Assembly (NCBI RefSeq): GCF_002026305.1
Contig: NZ_MVAB01000001.1
Coordinates: forward strand, 1,222,001 to 1,286,000
DNA length: 64,000 nt
DNA from: Vagococcus martis
Lineage (GTDB): Bacteria; Bacillota; Bacilli; Lactobacillales; Vagococcaceae
Direction of reading: 5' to 3'
Shown: positions 57,192 through 64,000 of the stretch, in pieces
How the letters are laid out: each line of letters opens with the position of its first letter
Numbering within the stretch: position 1 is the stretch's first letter
Made by a program: the position numbers and the translations under genes
The notes under the pieces: model-generated
Database searches by the model: none
The model's input: the letters and a program-made list of their open reading frames with translations, nothing else
What the model was told of the DNA's origin: nothing

Positions 57192-57284
57192 CACTTTTTG
57201 TACCTAATTATTTCAAAATATTATATAAATATACACTTAATTGAATTTCATGCAATTTTCATAAAAATATATCCATGTAGGCAC

Positions 57285-57374
57285 AAAAAAACACCCATTA
57301 ATAAATTAATGGGTGTACCACGGGGTATAAGGTATTAAATGTTTGGAAGTATCCGCGGTTGGTAAAATAAAGGT
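57285..57374 (-). ncRNA. Candidate small RNA 3 (about 90 nt)
   Basis: Standard minus-strand promoter: TTGACT (57409-57404), 17-bp spacer, TATTAT (57386-57381). The transcript folds a stem ACCGCGG/CCGTGGT with a large CU-rich loop (ACTTCC, ACCTT). It ends in a 12-bp terminator (ACACCCATTAAT/ATTAATGGGTGT) followed by seven T residues. No coding frame. Confidence 0.7.
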
Positions 57375-57439
57375 AAGTTCATAATACGATGCATTAATAA
57401 AAAAGTCAATAGATAAACGAAAAAATGTTTTTTATATCG

Positions 57440-57654
57440 AAAAAACCTCTAGTTTGATACTAGAGGAAGGAGTATATTCTCTAACGTGGGAAGAAAGAGA
57501 ATACATGATTAGGAGTTTTACAGTAGAATAAAAAGATTTTACTGTGGGTACTTCCTCAACTGTGGGAGAAGAGGAAGTTAGATGAGTGATAGGAGTTGCA
57601 CCTAAAGTTTGTTAAAGTCTGATTTACTTTTCACTCATTTGTTATAATTAACTT
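57440..57654 (-). ncRNA. Candidate csRNA-like small RNA 1 (about 215 nt)
   Basis: Minus-strand RNA from a CiaR-type promoter. Three hairpins in order: stem ACTTCCTC/GAGGAAGT with 13-nt loop UUCUCCCACAGUU; stem ATTTTACTGT/ACAGTAGAAT; stem TATTCTCT/AGAGAATA with 13-nt loop UUCUUCCCACGUU. Linkers contain ACUCCU. The terminator is CCTCTAGT, loop ATCAA, ACTAGAGG, then six T residues (57466-57440). Loops and linkers could pair with Shine-Dalgarno sequences. No coding frame. Confidence 0.78.
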
Positions 57655-57660
57655 GTTTAT

Positions 57661-57693
57661 ATCATAAAGGTTGAAGCTTAAATGAACCTTAAA
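57661..57693 (-). promoter_or_regulatory. CiaR-type direct repeat and -10 of small RNA 1
   Basis: Minus strand: TTTAAG (57693-57688), GTTCA, TTTAAG (57682-57677), exactly 10 nt, then TATGAT (57666-57661). This matches the known CiaR-activated promoter layout (NTTAAG-N5-WTTAAG placed 10 nt before -10, no -35). Confidence 0.8.
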
Positions 57694-57716
57694 AAAGAAA
57701 AGTTAGGAGAAAAAAG

Positions 57717-58181
57717 ATGTTAGAAAGAGATTATGTGATACCAATTTTAAATAAATGGACAGATATATTACGATTAAAAAATCAGTGGGATTTAGATATT
57801 ATTCCGGTAGATGATGAAGCATTTGACAAAACAGGTGATATAAAAATAGATATCACAGATAAAAAAGCTTTGGTATATTTAAATCAGCGTAATCCTCGTA
57901 ATGAAAACATAGAGGAAGTAATTGTTCATGAATTGCTGCATTTAAAATTATATCCATTAGATCAATTGACTGAAACCTTAATAAATAATCATTATGATGA
58001 TACTTCATCGGAATATCAGGTTATGTATGAACAATTCATGATTTCATTAGAAACCACAGTAGAAGAATTAACAAAGTGTTTTCTAGAAAAAACAGGTGAC
58101 GATACACGATTATCATTTGGTAGAGTAAAAGAAATGAAAAGCTTTAATGAATTATTTGAAGGGCTTAATAATTTAGAATAA
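57717..58181 (+). CDS. Putative zinc metallopeptidase-like protein (HELLH)
   Basis: 154 residues. The motif EVIVHELLHLKLYPLD near residue 75 has the HExxH zinc signature, preceded by a beta-rich half (WDLDIIPVDDEAFDKTGDIKIDITDKKALVYLN). No signal peptide, so cytoplasmic. Family not firmly identified; SprT/ImmA-like or minimal gluzincin folds are possible. TTAGGAG precedes the ATG. It lies between the two csRNA-like genes on the opposite strand. Its start region overlaps one CiaR-type promoter and its stop overlaps the T run of the other RNA's terminator. Confidence 0.7.
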   Translation: MLERDYVIPILNKWTDILRLKNQWDLDIIPVDDEAFDKTGDIKIDITDKKALVYLNQRNPRNENIEEVIVHELLHLKLYPLDQLTETLINNHYDDTSSEYQVMYEQFMISLETTVEELTKCFLEKTGDDTRLSFGRVKEMKSFNELFEGLNNLE

Positions 58182-58336
58182 AAAAACCTCTAGTTTTCAC
58201 TAGAGGAGGAGATGGTTAACAACTTTCGGGATTAAGCTGTCAAATAGATTTGGAGTAAAAAAATGAAAAAATGTAACATGCTTTGGGATTATCCTCTGTT
58301 GTGGGAGGAGAGGATGTGTTAAATAATGATTTAACT
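58180..58336 (-). ncRNA. Candidate csRNA-like small RNA 2 (about 157 nt)
   Basis: Minus-strand paralogue of small RNA 1. A 5' hairpin GTTAAAT/ATTTAAC is followed by a hairpin ATCCTCT/AGAGGAT with 11-nt loop CCUCCCACAAC, an AU-rich single-stranded middle, and CAUCUCCUCC before the terminator. The terminator is CCTCTAGT, loop GAAA, ACTAGAGG, then seven T residues: same stem as RNA 1. No coding frame. Confidence 0.78.
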
Positions 58337-58342
58337 GTCTAT

Positions 58343-58375
58343 ATCATAATATCCAAACCTTAATTTAACCTTAAA
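58343..58375 (-). promoter_or_regulatory. CiaR-type direct repeat and -10 of small RNA 2
   Basis: Minus strand: TTTAAG (58375-58370), GTTAA, ATTAAG (58364-58359), exactly 10 nt, then TATGAT (58348-58343). Same design and spacing as at 57661-57693. Confidence 0.8.
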
Positions 58376-58406
58376 AAAGTAAGATGAAAAAAAGATTATC
58401 GTGACA

Positions 58407-58589
58407 TTATTTTTTCTTTTTCTTTTCTTCGATAACTTGAGGATTGTCAGGTAAAATAATGTTAAATCCGTCATGATCTAGTGAGTTTATTCTTTCTTTA
58501 ATGAAATCTTTCTCTATGACAAATTCTTTTTCTAATGTGGTAGTGTCATTCAGAATAACTGGTTGAGCGGGCATCGATTTATTTGACAT
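58407..58589 (-). CDS. Small hydrophilic protein, unknown (60 residues)
   Basis: MSNKSMPAQPVILNDTTTLE... ending in a Lys run. GAGGGATA lies 7 nt before the ATG, which supports translation. No membrane segment, no recognised family. Its stop is 31 bp upstream of the CiaR-type site of small RNA 2. Confidence 0.55.
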   Translation of the reverse strand: MSNKSMPAQPVILNDTTTLEKEFVIEKDFIKERINSLDHDGFNIILPDNPQVIEEKKKKK

Positions 58590-58748
58590 AAGTATCCCTC
58601 TTTTCTTTTTATTACGTCTATTATACCATTAAAACTAGATTAAATATATTTAGAGACATGTTAAGGAGAAGTTGTATGATTTAGTTATATTAAATGAACG
58701 TGGTATGATAGAAATACAAAAATATGAAAGAAAAAGGGGAGAACAATC

Positions 58749-59888
58749 ATGCAAAAGAATCAAAAAATCGAGTGGTTACAAGACATTGTTAAGATGGAAA
58801 CAATCAATGGTAACGAAGAAATTGTGGCAAAATATATTCAAAATAAATTAAAGCAAGTTAATATTTCAACTGAATTGATTCAATATGCTGATAATCGTAG
58901 CAGTTTAGTGGCAACGATTAAAAAAGGAAATAGTGGTAAAGTTCTAGGGTTAACTGGTCATATGGATGTCGTGGACCCTGGGGATGCGAGTGATTGGAAG
59001 TATCCACCTTTTTCTGCAACTATAGAAGGTAATAAACTTTACGGTCGTGGTTCAACGGATATGAAAAGTGGTCTGATGGCAATGGTTATTGCAATGATTG
59101 AACTTCAAGAAGAACAAAAAGAATTTAATGGCACGATTAAATTATTAGCAACCGTTGGAGAAGAAGTGGGCGAGTTAGGGGCTGAACAATTAACTAATCT
59201 AGGATATGTTGATGACTTAGATGGTTTGATTGTAGGTGAGCCAAGTAATTATAATCTCGTCTATACTCATATGGGGTCAATCAATTACACAGTGACATCA
59301 GAAGGAAAAGAAGCACACAGTTCTATGCCACAAGAAGGATATAATGCATTAAACCATTTGATTGATTTTTCGTACCACATCAATCAAAAAATGGATGAGA
59401 TTTCAAGTAACTATGTAAATGAGGAATTAGGTTCAACGATCCATAATATTACGATTATGAATGGTGGGAAACAGGTCAATAGTATTCCAAACTTTGCATC
59501 ACTACAAGGAAATATACGTAGTATTCCAGAATTTTCTAATGATGCCATCATTGAAGTATTACAAGACACTGTAGATGAACTAAATAAAAATCAGCCATAC
59601 AAGTTAAAACTAACTATTGATTACAATAAACTATCTGTTAAAACAAACAAACAGTCTGAATTAATTAAGGCAATTCAACAACAATTTGATGAACCATTAC
59701 CACTTATTGGGATTGGTGCGACGACTGATACGGCAGAATTTATTAAATCGTCTAATCCGTTTGATTTTGTTGTCTTTGGCCCTGGTGAATCAACATTACC
59801 ACACCAAGTCAATGAGTATGTTGACATAGATAATTATTTAGATATGATTGATAAATACAAACAAATTATGTTAACTTATTTAAATTAA
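58749..59888 (+). CDS. M20-family deacylase/desuccinylase (ArgE/DapE type)
   Basis: 379 residues. Metal ligands: His in TGHMDVVDPGD near residue 76, Asp in GRGSTDMKSGLMAM near 107 and the Glu pair in TVGEEVGELGAEQL near 140, then VGEPSNYNLV near 165. The dimerisation domain starts near THMGSINYTVTSEGKEAHSS. Often labelled succinyl-diaminopimelate desuccinylase in enterococci; the exact substrate (succinyl-DAP, acetylornithine or peptide) cannot be decided. GGGGAGAA precedes the ATG. The Nudix gene follows after 14 bp. Confidence 0.82.
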   Translation: MQKNQKIEWLQDIVKMETINGNEEIVAKYIQNKLKQVNISTELIQYADNRSSLVATIKKGNSGKVLGLTGHMDVVDPGDASDWKYPPFSATIEGNKLYGRGSTDMKSGLMAMVIAMIELQEEQKEFNGTIKLLATVGEEVGELGAEQLTNLGYVDDLDGLIVGEPSNYNLVYTHMGSINYTVTSEGKEAHSSMPQEGYNALNHLIDFSYHINQKMDEISSNYVNEELGSTIHNITIMNGGKQVNSIPNFASLQGNIRSIPEFSNDAIIEVLQDTVDELNKNQPYKLKLTIDYNKLSVKTNKQSELIKAIQQQFDEPLPLIGIGATTDTAEFIKSSNPFDFVVFGPGESTLPHQVNEYVDIDNYLDMIDKYKQIMLTYLN

Positions 59889-59902
59889 AAAGGACGTTAT
59901 TT

Positions 59903-60340
59903 ATGGAAGACATTCGAGTCGTTATAGGAGATAGTAAGTTTGATGTGAGAGCGTGTGGCGTTTTAAGTCAAGACAATCATATTTTATCAAGTGTTGAATC
60001 TGATGGTAGTCAGACGTTACCTGGTGGGGCAGTTAAAATAGGTGAAACATCTAAAGAGGCTGTTGTACGAGAATTTTTAGAAGAGACTAATATAAGGGTT
60101 AGAGTAGGAAATCTTTTAGCGGTAGTTGAAAATATGTTCACTTATAAGGACAAACCATATCAACAAGTTATCTTTGTCTATGAGGTTTTTCCAATCGAAG
60201 AGATAAGTGATATAAAAGGAGATATTGAAGTTAAGTGGACACCTAAAGAAAGATTGAATGCATTAAAACCTAGCTCATTAAATGATATTATCCAACAACT
60301 AGGTACGACTATTAGACATGTGATTAATAAAGAAGATTAA
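59903..60340 (+). CDS. Nudix hydrolase
   Basis: 145 residues. A complete Nudix box, GGAVKIGETSKEAVVREFLEET (read as G-x5-E-x7-REFLEE), lies near residues 48-70. Such enzymes hydrolyse nucleoside diphosphates linked to another group; substrate open. AAAGGACG is the ribosome site. It is probably cotranscribed with the M20 gene and ends at a terminator. Confidence 0.87.
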   Translation: MEDIRVVIGDSKFDVRACGVLSQDNHILSSVESDGSQTLPGGAVKIGETSKEAVVREFLEETNIRVRVGNLLAVVENMFTYKDKPYQQVIFVYEVFPIEEISDIKGDIEVKWTPKERLNALKPSSLNDIIQQLGTTIRHVINKED

Positions 60341-60386
60341 AATAGCTACTCAAGTATCCATGAATACTTGAGTAGCTATTTTTTTA
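60341..60386. terminator. Bidirectional terminator
   Basis: A 17-bp perfect stem (AATAGCTACTCAAGTAT with its complement), 6-nt loop, then a T run; between convergent genes. Confidence 0.93.
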
Positions 60387-60542
60387 TTTGTGTTCGCGGA
60401 TTAAACGTTTTTCAGCTTTTTCTTCTTTTTTCTCCGCTACTTTTTCACGATTTTTATCGATATCAGCTTCGAAGATGTCTTTCGCTTTTTCTTGTTCAAA
60501 TGAACGGCGATTTTGTTTGGCTCCATCTCGTTCTGTTCTCAT
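60384..60542 (-). CDS. Small basic/acidic helical protein, unknown (52 residues)
   Basis: From the ATG at 60542, 7 nt after AGAAGG; earlier in-frame ATGs have no site. MRTERDGAKQNRRSFEQEKAKDIF... is almost entirely charged, with KxxE heptads, probably one long helix. No family was recognised. Confidence 0.55.
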   Translation of the reverse strand: MRTERDGAKQNRRSFEQEKAKDIFEADIDKNREKVAEKKEEKAEKRLIREHK

Positions 60543-60653
60543 GGTTTTACCTTCTTTCATCATGTTAAATTGATGGCATTTATTCAATGCTTATAAGGTA
60601 ATCTTACACGTAGTTATCGAAAAAATAATGAATTAACTGTGCTGTTTTCTTTA

Positions 60654-61676
60654 TTAAGAAGCGAAGACAACGTTATTGTCTAAATGAATAGCATGATACG
60701 TGATGTCTGTTAGGGAAGTATCTAATTCTTTCGCTGTGATAGCAAGACCTTCACCTGTTTGAGTATAGGCGATTTGTTTAGTGACATCATAACCAGACCA
60801 GTAGCGTGTATAATCTGTGATGCTCATTTCAGCTTTTTTGTGTTCTAAACCTCGAGGCACGATGATTGGTCTAAAAACACTGTATAGTCTATTGATTCCT
60901 TTATTTGTATCAAAATCATCTAACATATTTTTTAGATAGAAACTTCTGATAAAACGAGAAGGAGAAGTATAATCTCCGGGTAAACCAAATAATCCGTAAC
61001 CTGTACCATGTTCAATTGGTTCCACATCAACTTTATTTTTCATCACACGATGAGTGGGATGATCAATATCGCTTAAATTAATGTAATGTCTGATATTTGT
61101 AGTGTGGTAGTTATATTCTGGGCTATTCGTCATCACATCAACATAGTCGTATAGTTTAAATCCGCCATCTAATACAGGCTCTAAAACGATACCTTCTCCA
61201 GTTGTATCAACGAATGTGTAGTGTAGAGGGAAATGAAGATTTTGACCTTTATAAACAAAAGGCTCATCGGCTAAAACAAATTCTTTATAATGTTCTTTAA
61301 TTTCAGCTACAGTTTTAAAGTTTGATAAAATATATAAGACAAATTCTTCTGTTAGTAGTGGTTGTTTGCCATCATCAATAATGTCTTGAGTGTTTTTTGT
61401 CGTTGCTTCAACTAGAACTTGCATATCACCAACTAAGCCATGTTCATTCATACCATCATACATGACCGTTGTATACTTTGTCATAACACCTAAGACTGTG
61501 TATTTACTGGTCCAAGGAGAAACTTGGCTAGCTATATTGATGTGTTTTGGAACAGTTGCTAGTGTAATATCTAAATCTAATCCAGGATCTTCACCAAACA
61601 TTGAAATATCTAAATCCATTGTGCGACCGAAAAAAATATCGCCATTTTTAGCAGTTAACGTGATATTTGTACACAT
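60654..61676 (-). CDS. Choloylglycine hydrolase / penicillin V acylase family enzyme
   Basis: 340 residues. After removal of Met the N-terminal nucleophile Cys2 (MCTNITL) is exposed. Arg18 and Asp21 in FFGRTMDLD, Asn in YDGMNEHGL near residue 77, Asn in MTNSPEYNYH near 183 and Arg in SPSRFIRSFYL near 240 complete the Ntn-hydrolase site. The family cleaves bile-salt amides, penicillin V or N-acyl homoserine lactones. Bile-salt hydrolase activity is plausible for a gut-associated organism but not proven. AGGAGG precedes the start. Monocistronic. Confidence 0.88.
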   Translation of the reverse strand: MCTNITLTAKNGDIFFGRTMDLDISMFGEDPGLDLDITLATVPKHINIASQVSPWTSKYTVLGVMTKYTTVMYDGMNEHGLVGDMQVLVEATTKNTQDIIDDGKQPLLTEEFVLYILSNFKTVAEIKEHYKEFVLADEPFVYKGQNLHFPLHYTFVDTTGEGIVLEPVLDGGFKLYDYVDVMTNSPEYNYHTTNIRHYINLSDIDHPTHRVMKNKVDVEPIEHGTGYGLFGLPGDYTSPSRFIRSFYLKNMLDDFDTNKGINRLYSVFRPIIVPRGLEHKKAEMSITDYTRYWSGYDVTKQIAYTQTGEGLAITAKELDTSLTDITYHAIHLDNNVVFAS

Positions 61677-61916
61677 TTAAAAAACCTCCTTTTTATGATT
61701 AGATATATAGTAAAGCTTTTATTGAAATAATACAAATGATAGCTCTTTTTTAATTGTTCATTTAAAGAAATAATAATATTTTTTTGTCTTTAAACTTACG
61801 TTTTTGTTAGGTTAAAGAGAGTCGTTTTAGTTATTTTAATCTAAAATACATGTTATTATTCATGTATAAATCTTTTTAGATTATATTGTTAATTAATTTG
61901 TTTATGAGGTGATAAT

Positions 61917-62300
61917 ATGGTAAAAAAAATTATTTTAGTAGTAGCTGTAATATTGGTCGTCGTTTGTGGGTATAAAGGATATGAGTACTATAATATGACC
62001 TATAAAGGTGATATTGCCTATGCTAAAGTACCTGAAGTTGTTCCTACAGAGCAAGAGACAAAAGATGATACAGGAAAAGTCATTACTGGTAGTAAAACGT
62101 ATCAATACGATTTTGATTTTGTAAAAGAAGATGGGACAATACAAAAAATGGATTATGAATTGAGTGGTGATAATGTGATCCCATTAAAACCAGGTTCATA
62201 TATAAAAGCATCGATTAGTCAAAAAAGGGTAATTAGTGGACCAAATGATGTGTCAAAAAGTGATATTCCAAAGAATGTATTAGAAAAACTAGATAAATAA
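61917..62300 (+). CDS. YxeA family (DUF1093) secreted/membrane-anchored protein
   Basis: 127 residues. One hydrophobic N-terminal segment (MVKKIILVVAVILVVVCGYKG) acts as signal or anchor. A beta-rich OB-like domain follows, with YNMTYKGDIAYAKVP, YQYDFDFVKEDG and LKPGSYIKASISQKRV as in YxeA proteins. Function unknown. GAGGTGAT lies 5 nt before the ATG. Confidence 0.85.
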   Translation: MVKKIILVVAVILVVVCGYKGYEYYNMTYKGDIAYAKVPEVVPTEQETKDDTGKVITGSKTYQYDFDFVKEDGTIQKMDYELSGDNVIPLKPGSYIKASISQKRVISGPNDVSKSDIPKNVLEKLDK

Positions 62301-62302
62301 AA

Positions 62303-62342
62303 ATAAGCTAGATTGAGTTGGCTCAATCTAGCTTATTTTTTA
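62303..62342. terminator. Bidirectional terminator
   Basis: AATAAGCTAGATTGA pairs with TCAATCTAGCTTATT around a 6-nt loop, then TTTTTT; its T run reaches the stop of the minus-strand ATPase gene. Confidence 0.92.
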
Positions 62343-63077
62343 TCCTTCTAAAATACGTTGTAAAAATTCTTTTGTACGAGCTTGTTCTGGATGTTGGAAA
62401 ATTTTTTCCGGAGCACCTTCTTCAGCAACAACTCCTTGATCCATAAAAATGACACGATCAGATACTTCTTCGGCAAAAGCCATCTCATGCGTTACGATAA
62501 TCATGGTTAATCCAGTCCCAGTTAACTCACGCATGATTTTTAATACTTCACCGACCATTTCAGGGTCAAGTGCTGAGGTTGGCTCATCGAATAGCATCAC
62601 CTCAGGATCCATAGAGATGGCGCGAGCAATTGCGACACGTTGTTTTTGTCCACCAGATAATTGGCTAGGTTTAGCATGAGCAAAATCTTTCATCCCGACT
62701 TTATCTAAATTTTCAATCGCGATACGTTCTGCTTCTTCTCGTGAGCGTTTTAATACTTTTACTTGTCCAACAATGCAGTTATTTAAGACATCGTGATTTT
62801 CAAATAGATTGAACTGTTGAAATACCATTCCAACATGAGCACGATATTTTGGTAAGTTATAACCAGGAGCAAGGATATTGTCACCTTTGAAAAGTAATTC
62901 CCCACCAGTTGGTTCTTCTAATAAATTAATGCAACGAAGTAAAGTTGATTTACCTGAACCAGATGGCCCGATAATCGTTACAACTTCACCATCTTTTACA
63001 GATAGATTAATGTCTTTTAATACTTCATGATTGCCGTATTGTTTTTGTAAATGATTGATTTGGATTAAGTCTGTCAT
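62340..63077 (-). CDS. glnQ: Polar amino acid ABC transporter ATP-binding protein (GlnQ type)
   Basis: 245 residues. Walker [11 protein letters not shown] near residue 35, Q-loop [16 protein letters not shown], signature [14 protein letters not shown] near 138 and Walker [15 protein letters not shown]. It drives uptake of glutamine or another polar amino acid through the adjacent permease. Its start abuts the permease stop (shared base at 63077), showing coupling. Confidence 0.93.
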   Translation of the reverse strand: MTDLIQINHLQKQYGNHEVLKDINLSVKDGEVVTIIGPSGSGKSTLLRCINLLEEPTGGELLFKGDNILAPGYNLPKYRAHVGMVFQQFNLFENHDVLNNCIVGQVKVLKRSREEAERIAIENLDKVGMKDFAHAKPSQLSGGQKQRVAIARAISMDPEVMLFDEPTSALDPEMVGEVLKIMRELTGTGLTMIIVTHEMAFAEEVSDRVIFMDQGVVAEEGAPEKIFQHPEQARTKEFLQRILEG

Positions 63078-64000
63078 TATTTGTCATCCTTTCTTTCTAA
63101 AATAGCTGTTTGCATTTGATTAGCATAAGGTGCGTATTCACCAGTACCATCCATACGTTTTTCAACAAATCGTAAAATACGCGTTACAGTAAAGGTCATA
63201 ACAAAGTAAATCACACAAACAACAAAGAAGGTATCAAAGAATCTAAAGTTACTTCCAGCGACTGTTTTTGCTTGGAAGAATAATTCGGTTACTGCAATCA
63301 CATTTAATACAGAAGTATCTTTGATGTTAATGACAAATTCATTCCCCATAGCAGGTAGAATATTTCTAAATACTTGTGGAATCACGACGTTGACCATTGT
63401 TTGACCGTGTGTCATTCCAATAGCAGATGCTGCTTCAAATTGTCCTTTATCAACCGAGAAGATACCACCACGAACGATTTCTGTCATGTAAGCCCCAGTA
63501 TTGATTGATACAATAAATAATGCTGCTGCAAGAGGATTCATATCAATCCCAAATGCTTGAGAAGAACCATAGTAAATCACCATCGCTTGAACGATCATTG
63601 GCGTTCCTCTAAAAATTTCGATATAAATAGAAAATAGAGTGTTTAATAATTTAAATAATACTTTGTTCACCATACTTTTTGGCGTTGGGATGGTTCTAAA
63701 TAAGCCAATTCCTAATCCGATGAATGTTCCAACAATTGTCCCGATAAGTGAGATTAAAAGCGTTACTCCAGCACCTTTTAAGAACATTTGCCAGTTTTCT
63801 TTGACGATTTTGACAATCCAATTTTCATTTGATTGTGAGTCAGGTTGTTCACTAATGGCAATATCCATAAAATTGTCTCGTTCAGTTTGATTTATTCCGG
63901 CTAAAATGTCATTAATTTTTGCGATATCTTGACTGCCTTTTTTAACACCGATAGAAACAGATGTATCATCACGATTTGTTTTAAATCCTTGGCCATCTTT
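63077..64000 (-). CDS. glnP: Amino acid ABC transporter, substrate-binding/permease fusion (GlnP type), cut by window end
   Basis: The frame stays open from the stop at 63077 to the window edge, so an internal Met at 63868 is not the start. The visible N-terminal part, [22 protein letters not shown], is the end of a substrate-binding domain. A permease domain with about five helices follows, including [19 protein letters not shown] and the EAA loop [21 protein letters not shown]. This is the GlnP layout of lactic acid bacteria, in which receptor and channel are one protein. Confidence 0.9.
   Translation of the reverse strand, partial: KDGQGFKTNRDDTSVSIGVKKGSQDIAKINDILAGINQTERDNFMDIAISEQPDSQSNENWIVKIVKENWQMFLKGAGVTLLISLIGTIVGTFIGLGIGLFRTIPTPKSMVNKVLFKLLNTLFSIYIEIFRGTPMIVQAMVIYYGSSQAFGIDMNPLAAALFIVSINTGAYMTEIVRGGIFSVDKGQFEAASAIGMTHGQTMVNVVIPQVFRNILPAMGNEFVINIKDTSVLNVIAVTELFFQAKTVAGSNFRFFDTFFVVCVIYFVMTFTVTRILRFVEKRMDGTGEYAPYANQMQTAILERKDDK

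Noticed and set aside
57440-57600. Plus-strand attenuator or riboswitch for the HELLH gene
   Set aside because: The terminators have T runs only on the minus strand, and the promoter elements also read on the minus strand.
57717-58181. Toxin-antitoxin module formed by the HELLH protein and the antisense-strand RNAs
   Set aside because: The RNAs do not overlap the coding region beyond its ends and the protein lacks toxin features; no support for a type I or III system.

Overview
The window looks like chromosome of a low-GC Gram-positive lactic acid bacterium of the Enterococcaceae, most likely Vagococcus or a close relative (inferred from gene content, not proven). Support: AT-rich codon use, Lactobacillales-type genes (PepV, GlnPQ with a fused binding protein, LPxTG wall proteins, a LysM glucosaminidase), an SMK-box (SAM-III) riboswitch before metK and a leucine-type T-box before leuS.

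Layout. 1-2.4 kb: three-gene methylthioribose disposal operon (mtnK-mtnA-class II aldolase). 2.6-6.9 kb: two paralogous sortase-anchored proteins with an IS200 element between them. 6.9-17.9 kb: nucleoside uptake and salvage (LacI-type regulator, pdp, cdd, bmpA-nupABC, deoB, pupG, deoD) behind a promoter with a cre-like box and paired LacI-type operators. 17.8-20.5 kb: an ISL3 element split by a second ISL3 element. 20.6-27.6 kb: small lipoprotein, IS1202-type element with a 28-bp target duplication, membrane protein, riboswitch-metK, drug-efflux MFS, two small unknowns. 27.8-32.3 kb: organic-acid carrier, D-2-hydroxyacid dehydrogenase and a CitAB/DcuSR-type two-component system; the same motif lies upstream of both transcription units. 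32.4-36.3 kb: ytqAB, PAP2 phosphatase, DUF1700/DUF4097 envelope pair. 36.7-46.2 kb: autolysin, T-box-leuS, flippase, rsuA, pepV. 46.2-51.2 kb: GDPD, IS1182 element, MacB-like ABC protein. 51.3-51.6 kb: a dense DnaA-box cluster without dnaA. 51.7-57.1 kb: isomerase, CsbD, lipoprotein, decayed IS fragments, a small membrane protein behind twin palindromic operators, a repeat-rich LPxTG protein, and two 129-bp MITEs whose ends match the IS1182 element. 57.2-58.4 kb: three probable small RNAs on the minus strand. 58.4-64 kb: M20 peptidase, Nudix, Ntn hydrolase, YxeA, GlnQ and a GlnP cut by the window edge.

The most notable find is the small-RNA locus at 57.3-58.4 kb. Two minus-strand RNAs share a promoter design, TTTAAG-N5-(T/A)TTAAG-N10-TATGAT, which is the known architecture of CiaR-activated csRNA promoters in Streptococcus. 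Both carry hairpins with a UCCCAC loop (anti-Shine-Dalgarno-like) and end in near-identical terminators; a third RNA with a standard promoter lies beside them. Other leads are the DnaA-box cluster, the IS1182-linked MITEs, the shared motif of the organic-acid regulon and the methylthioribose aldolase shunt.

Coordinates and motif matches were read by eye. No database search or folding program was run; names rest on recognised motifs and family knowledge.
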